This document shows, piece after piece, positions 49,823 to 52,457 of a stretch of DNA of 52,457 bases; the first letter of the stretch is position 1, and every line of letters starts with the position of its first letter. The notes under the pieces are model-generated. The model saw only the letters and a list, made by a program, of their open reading frames with translations. It was not told the DNA's origin and did no database searches. The translations under genes and the position numbers were made by a program. Origin of the DNA: Dehalococcoidia bacterium (GTDB lineage: Bacteria > Chloroflexota > Dehalococcoidia > Lucifugimonadales > JAGWBF01); the NCBI GenBank assembly GCA_021295955.1, contig JAGWBJ010000012.1:1-52457 (forward strand). The letters run 5' to 3'.

Positions 49823-50716
49823 CTAGCTGTCCTCGTCGTCCTGGGCCCGGTCTCCCGAGCCCACCTCCCGCAGGAAGCGCTCCACCTCCGGGGCGAGGGG
49901 TGGCAGGGGCTCCTCCGTCGGCTTGTGCCGCCGGTCGTACTGGGCCTCAAGCTGGCTTAGGATGGCCTTCAGCTCCGGGTTGCGGTCCATGGCCAGGTTC
50001 AGCTCGTTGTACTGGCGCTTCCCCCGGTCTTCGTCCACCAGGCGAGGCGGCAGGCCGTACATGGAGCAGAGGACCTCCATCAGCCGGGCCGCCCCGGCGT
50101 AGTCCTCGTCTAGCTGTACGTACTGGGGAAGGTGTACGACCAGGGTCATGTAGTCGATGCCCAGCTTCAGGGCCTCCTGGGTGATGATGGCCGTGATGCT
50201 CGTCGGGCCCTGGTATCCGCTCTCCTCGATGTTCAGGCTCTTGGCCAGGTCGGCGCCGCCGGGCCCTCCCGCGGAGCCGGATACCAGCAGCGGCCTGGTG
50301 TGGGGGACCACGTCGTACATGCCGCCTATGAGGCAGTAGCGCCGCACATCCAGGGCCTTGAGCACGTCGACGATGGACTGGACGTAGTCTTCCCCCGCCG
50401 CGTGGGGCTCCCGCAGGTTGAACAGCAGCAGGTCTGGCGCCTCTTCCCGCTCGACGTAGCTGAGGACGCTGTTGGGAATGCGCATCTCCCGGCGGTCTCT
50501 CACTAGGCGTGACCTGGGCCGGTAGCGGGTGAAGTCGAAGAAGTCCCCGGGCATGGCTAGCTGGCCGAGCTGTTTGGTGGCGAAGTGGCGCTCCAAGCGG
50601 CTCATGGTCAGGGTGCCCACCCGCCCGACGTTGACCCACGGCCTGAGGATGGCGATGACGTGGGGCTCCTTCAGATGGGGCAGCGGCTCCCGCATCTCGA
50701 ACGCGCCTATCCGCAT
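49823..50716 (-). CDS. PAC2 family protein
   Basis: A 297-residue protein of the PAC2 (proteasome assembly chaperone 2-like) family. LKEPHVIAILRPWVNVGRVGT, LLLFNLREPHAAGEDY, YCLIGGMYDVVPHTRP and SITAIITQEALKLGID are typical. The C-terminal 35 residues are acidic (EVGSGDRAQDDEDS). In archaea relatives bind ATP-grasp-like partners or assist assembly; the bacterial role is unknown. The frame is open to 50860, but the conserved start MRIGAFEMREPLP is at 50716. It is convergent with the deacetylase and divergent from the last flavin oxidoreductase. Confidence 0.83.
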   Translation of the reverse strand: MRIGAFEMREPLPHLKEPHVIAILRPWVNVGRVGTLTMSRLERHFATKQLGQLAMPGDFFDFTRYRPRSRLVRDRREMRIPNSVLSYVEREEAPDLLLFNLREPHAAGEDYVQSIVDVLKALDVRRYCLIGGMYDVVPHTRPLLVSGSAGGPGGADLAKSLNIEESGYQGPTSITAIITQEALKLGIDYMTLVVHLPQYVQLDEDYAGAARLMEVLCSMYGLPPRLVDEDRGKRQYNELNLAMDRNPELKAILSQLEAQYDRRHKPTEEPLPPLAPEVERFLREVGSGDRAQDDEDS

Positions 50717-50806
50717 GCCCCAATCTTGACACCGGCGACCGGGTTTTGCAACCCCGGCGGCTCCGGCGACCCCCCTTTGGGACGGGCCGGGGCGCGGCCC
50801 TTGAGC

Positions 50807-50835
50807 TTGACACGCGCAACCGCCAAGAGTAGCAT
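50807..50835 (+). promoter_or_regulatory. Predicted promoter of flavin oxidoreductase paralog C
   Basis: Perfect TTGACA (50807-50812), 17-base spacer and TAGCAT (50830-50835), 45 bases before the ATG. Confidence 0.5.
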
Positions 50836-50880
50836 CGCAGACACGCAGTGGGCCTCCCACTCATCTACAGGAGGTGGCGC

Positions 50881-52071
50881 ATGATTACGAAGTTCAGTAG
50901 CCTTTTCGCCGGAAACGTCGATTTTGGAGACTCGGGCCTGGACGGCGTCCCCGTCAACGACCGGTGGCTTTCGGACGAGCACCTCGCCACCGTCTTCGAC
51001 AAGTCCCGGGCCCTGGCCGAGACCATGGACCGGCTGGGCTACCACTCCTTCTGGGGGGCGGAGCACCACTTTCAGAGGGAGGGGTACGAGTGTATCCCCA
51101 ACCTGCTGATGCTGTTCCTGGACCTGGCCCACCGCACCCGGGACCTGAAGTTCGGGTGCGGCTTCAACATCAACCCCATGTGGCACCCCCTGCGCCTGGC
51201 CGAGGACTTCGCCACCGCCGACATCCTGACGGGCGGCAGAATCATCTTCGGCCTGGGGCGCGGGTACCACACCAGGGAGGTGGAGGTGTTCGGCGCACCC
51301 ATCATCGACAACGAGGCCAACCGGGAGCTGTTCGAGGAGCAGGCGGAGGTCATCTTCAAGGCGTTCAACGAGCGCTCCTTCTCTCATCACGGCAAGCACT
51401 ACGACATCCCGCCCCGGGTGCCCTACAGGGGCTACGAGCTGGAGGAGATCACTTTGGTGCCGCGGCCCCTGACCCTGCCCGTGGAGTGCTGGCAGCCCAT
51501 CGTCAGCGCCAGCCAGCGGGCCCTGGACTTCATGGCCAAGCACCGCATCAAGGGCGTCATCGGCGGCGGAGCGGCCCAGGGAGGCGCCTCGGAGGAGGTG
51601 GTGCGGAGGTTCCGGGACACCCTGGCCCGGGCGGGACGCGAGACGGAGCTTGGGGGAGACCTCATGATCAGCTTCTCCGTGCACCTGGCCGACACCGAGG
51701 AGCAGGCCATCAGGGAGGCCAAGCCCCACTTCGAGGAGTACCTGAAGATGTTCGGCCCGCTGGGATTCGTCCGCGGGCTGTCCGACGAGCAGATCTCGGC
51801 CATGGGCGACCCTCGTAGGGCGCGCCACGCGGGCCTGCCCACCCTGGAGGCCGCCGCCCAGGCCGGGGCGTGGCTATGCGGGCCGCCGGAGCTGGTCACG
51901 GAGAAGCTGATGGCCGTACAGGACCAGTATCCCGGCTTGGAGCAGGTCAACGTGGCCTTCACTCACATGGGCACGTCCCTGGCCACCAACCTGGAGCAGC
52001 TTGAGTGGTTCGGCAAAGAGGTGATGCCCACCTTCAAGGTCCAGGCCAAAGCGCCCGCGGTCGCGGACTGA
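50881..52071 (+). CDS. LLM-class flavin-dependent oxidoreductase (paralog C)
   Basis: A 396-residue luciferase-like enzyme, most similar to paralog A at 25390: both begin MITKF and end with EVMP-(A/T)F, and share EHHFQREGYECIPN, MWHPLRLAEDFATADILT, GRGYHTREVEVFGAP and IPPRVPYRGYELEEI. The ATG at 50881 follows ACAGGAGGTG; an earlier in-frame start (50848) is not supported. It stands alone with its own promoter, unlike paralogs A and B. Confidence 0.88.
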   Translation: MITKFSSLFAGNVDFGDSGLDGVPVNDRWLSDEHLATVFDKSRALAETMDRLGYHSFWGAEHHFQREGYECIPNLLMLFLDLAHRTRDLKFGCGFNINPMWHPLRLAEDFATADILTGGRIIFGLGRGYHTREVEVFGAPIIDNEANRELFEEQAEVIFKAFNERSFSHHGKHYDIPPRVPYRGYELEEITLVPRPLTLPVECWQPIVSASQRALDFMAKHRIKGVIGGGAAQGGASEEVVRRFRDTLARAGRETELGGDLMISFSVHLADTEEQAIREAKPHFEEYLKMFGPLGFVRGLSDEQISAMGDPRRARHAGLPTLEAAAQAGAWLCGPPELVTEKLMAVQDQYPGLEQVNVAFTHMGTSLATNLEQLEWFGKEVMPTFKVQAKAPAVAD

Positions 52072-52086
52072 AGGCGGGCGCAGCCG

Positions 52087-52457
52087 TTAGCCCTCGTACC
52101 AGCCCGACGCGAACAGCAGCCCGTCGTGACGTACGATCCAGGTGTGTTTTTGCCGGTCGTAGCCCGTTGCCGGGTTGAGCAGCACGTAGTCCACCCAACG
52201 GCCCGCCTCGGTGGCGCTCAGTAGGTCGTCGCCATAGAAATACCCGGTGGAGTCCACGCGGAGGCTGGGGTCCCGTCCTCTGAACATGGCGTTGTGGTGG
52301 CCTATGGTGACGCCCTCCTGGTCGATGATGAACATGTACCACTGGCCGTCGATGCTCTCCGGGGTGTTGTAGTAGGCGAGGGTGTCCTCCAGGCCCACCG
52401 CGTCGTAGAGGTCCATGGCCTGCCGCACGAATGCCTGGGTGTATGCCGGTGCGTCGG
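52087..52457 (-). CDS. Cache-domain protein, 5' end beyond right edge
   Basis: The C-terminal 123 or so residues of a minus-strand gene. Reading continues without a stop to the window edge (DAPAYTQAFVRQAMDLYDAVG), so the true start lies outside. AMDLYDAVGLEDTLAYYNTPESIDGQWYMFIIDQ and HNAMFRGRDPSLR fit a small extracellular-type Cache (sCache) domain that senses small molecules; HTWIVRHDGLLFASGWYEG closes it. Whether a signal peptide or signalling domain precedes it cannot be seen. Confidence 0.75.
   Translation of the reverse strand, partial: DAPAYTQAFVRQAMDLYDAVGLEDTLAYYNTPESIDGQWYMFIIDQEGVTIGHHNAMFRGRDPSLRVDSTGYFYGDDLLSATEAGRWVDYVLLNPATGYDRQKHTWIVRHDGLLFASGWYEG

Noticed and set aside
50848..50880. 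Earlier start of flavin oxidoreductase paralog C
   Set aside because: The ribosome site lies just before 50881, and the paralog at 25390 also starts with MITKF.
1..52457. CRISPR array
   Set aside because: No regularly spaced direct repeats of 24-40 bases were seen; the tandem repeats found are 13-16 bases with no spacers.

Overview
The window is very GC-rich across most of its length and carries bacterial, non-spore-former-like gene content that points to a Chloroflexota lineage of the SAR202/Dehalococcoidia type. That inference rests on an 11-subunit Nuo cluster with no nuoEFG, several close paralogs of LLM-class flavin-dependent oxidoreductases, DUF917/hydantoinase genes, MmgE/PrpD and amidase genes, and recurring TTGACA-17/18-TAxxAT promoters. 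The assignment is inferred from gene content only; no rRNA or marker search was possible.

Layout. 1-1898: mobile-element debris. A fragment of a group II intron reverse transcriptase runs off the left edge, followed by the N-terminal scrap of an IS transposase, a hairpin-rich stretch that may be intron or other structured RNA, and small REP-like palindromes. 1899-10385: housekeeping and catabolic genes, including an MFS exporter, a D-cysteine desulfhydrase-like PLP enzyme, and a co-directional set of TPP enzyme, flavin oxidoreductase, DUF917 protein, hydantoinase/oxoprolinase, 5-FTHF cyclo-ligase-like protein and alpha/beta hydrolase. 10414-16690: a compact, lower-GC minus-strand operon of four overlapping or abutting genes: adenine DNA methylase with zinc ribbons, ParB-like protein, SNF2-type helicase and DUF3883 nuclease-like protein. 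It sits exactly between two convergent GC-rich genes and is the best candidate for an undescribed restriction-like defence system. 16803-29582: polysaccharide deacetylase, two MFS transporters, SDR, PPOX-fold protein, amidase, MmgE/PrpD, two flavin oxidoreductases, a BNR propeller and an EthD-like protein. 29664-33356: DNA repair glycosylase tag (apparent CTG start), gap, eno and a LOG/TIGR00725 protein. 33465-43779: nuoA-B-C-(81-aa ORF)-D-H-I-J-K-L-M-N behind a strong promoter. 43911-52457: methyltransferase, glutamate-semialdehyde-aminomutase-like aminotransferase, threonine synthase, ispH, DUF336 protein, deacetylase, PAC2 protein, another flavin oxidoreductase and a truncated Cache-domain gene at the right edge.

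How the parts fit. Most genes fit a heterotroph that oxidises varied organic compounds with flavin enzymes, hydrolases and hydantoinase-type enzymes, and feeds electrons to a quinone through a complex I without the NADH-oxidising module. The methylase/helicase/nuclease operon differs in base composition, has its own promoter and operator-like palindromes, and looks horizontally acquired.
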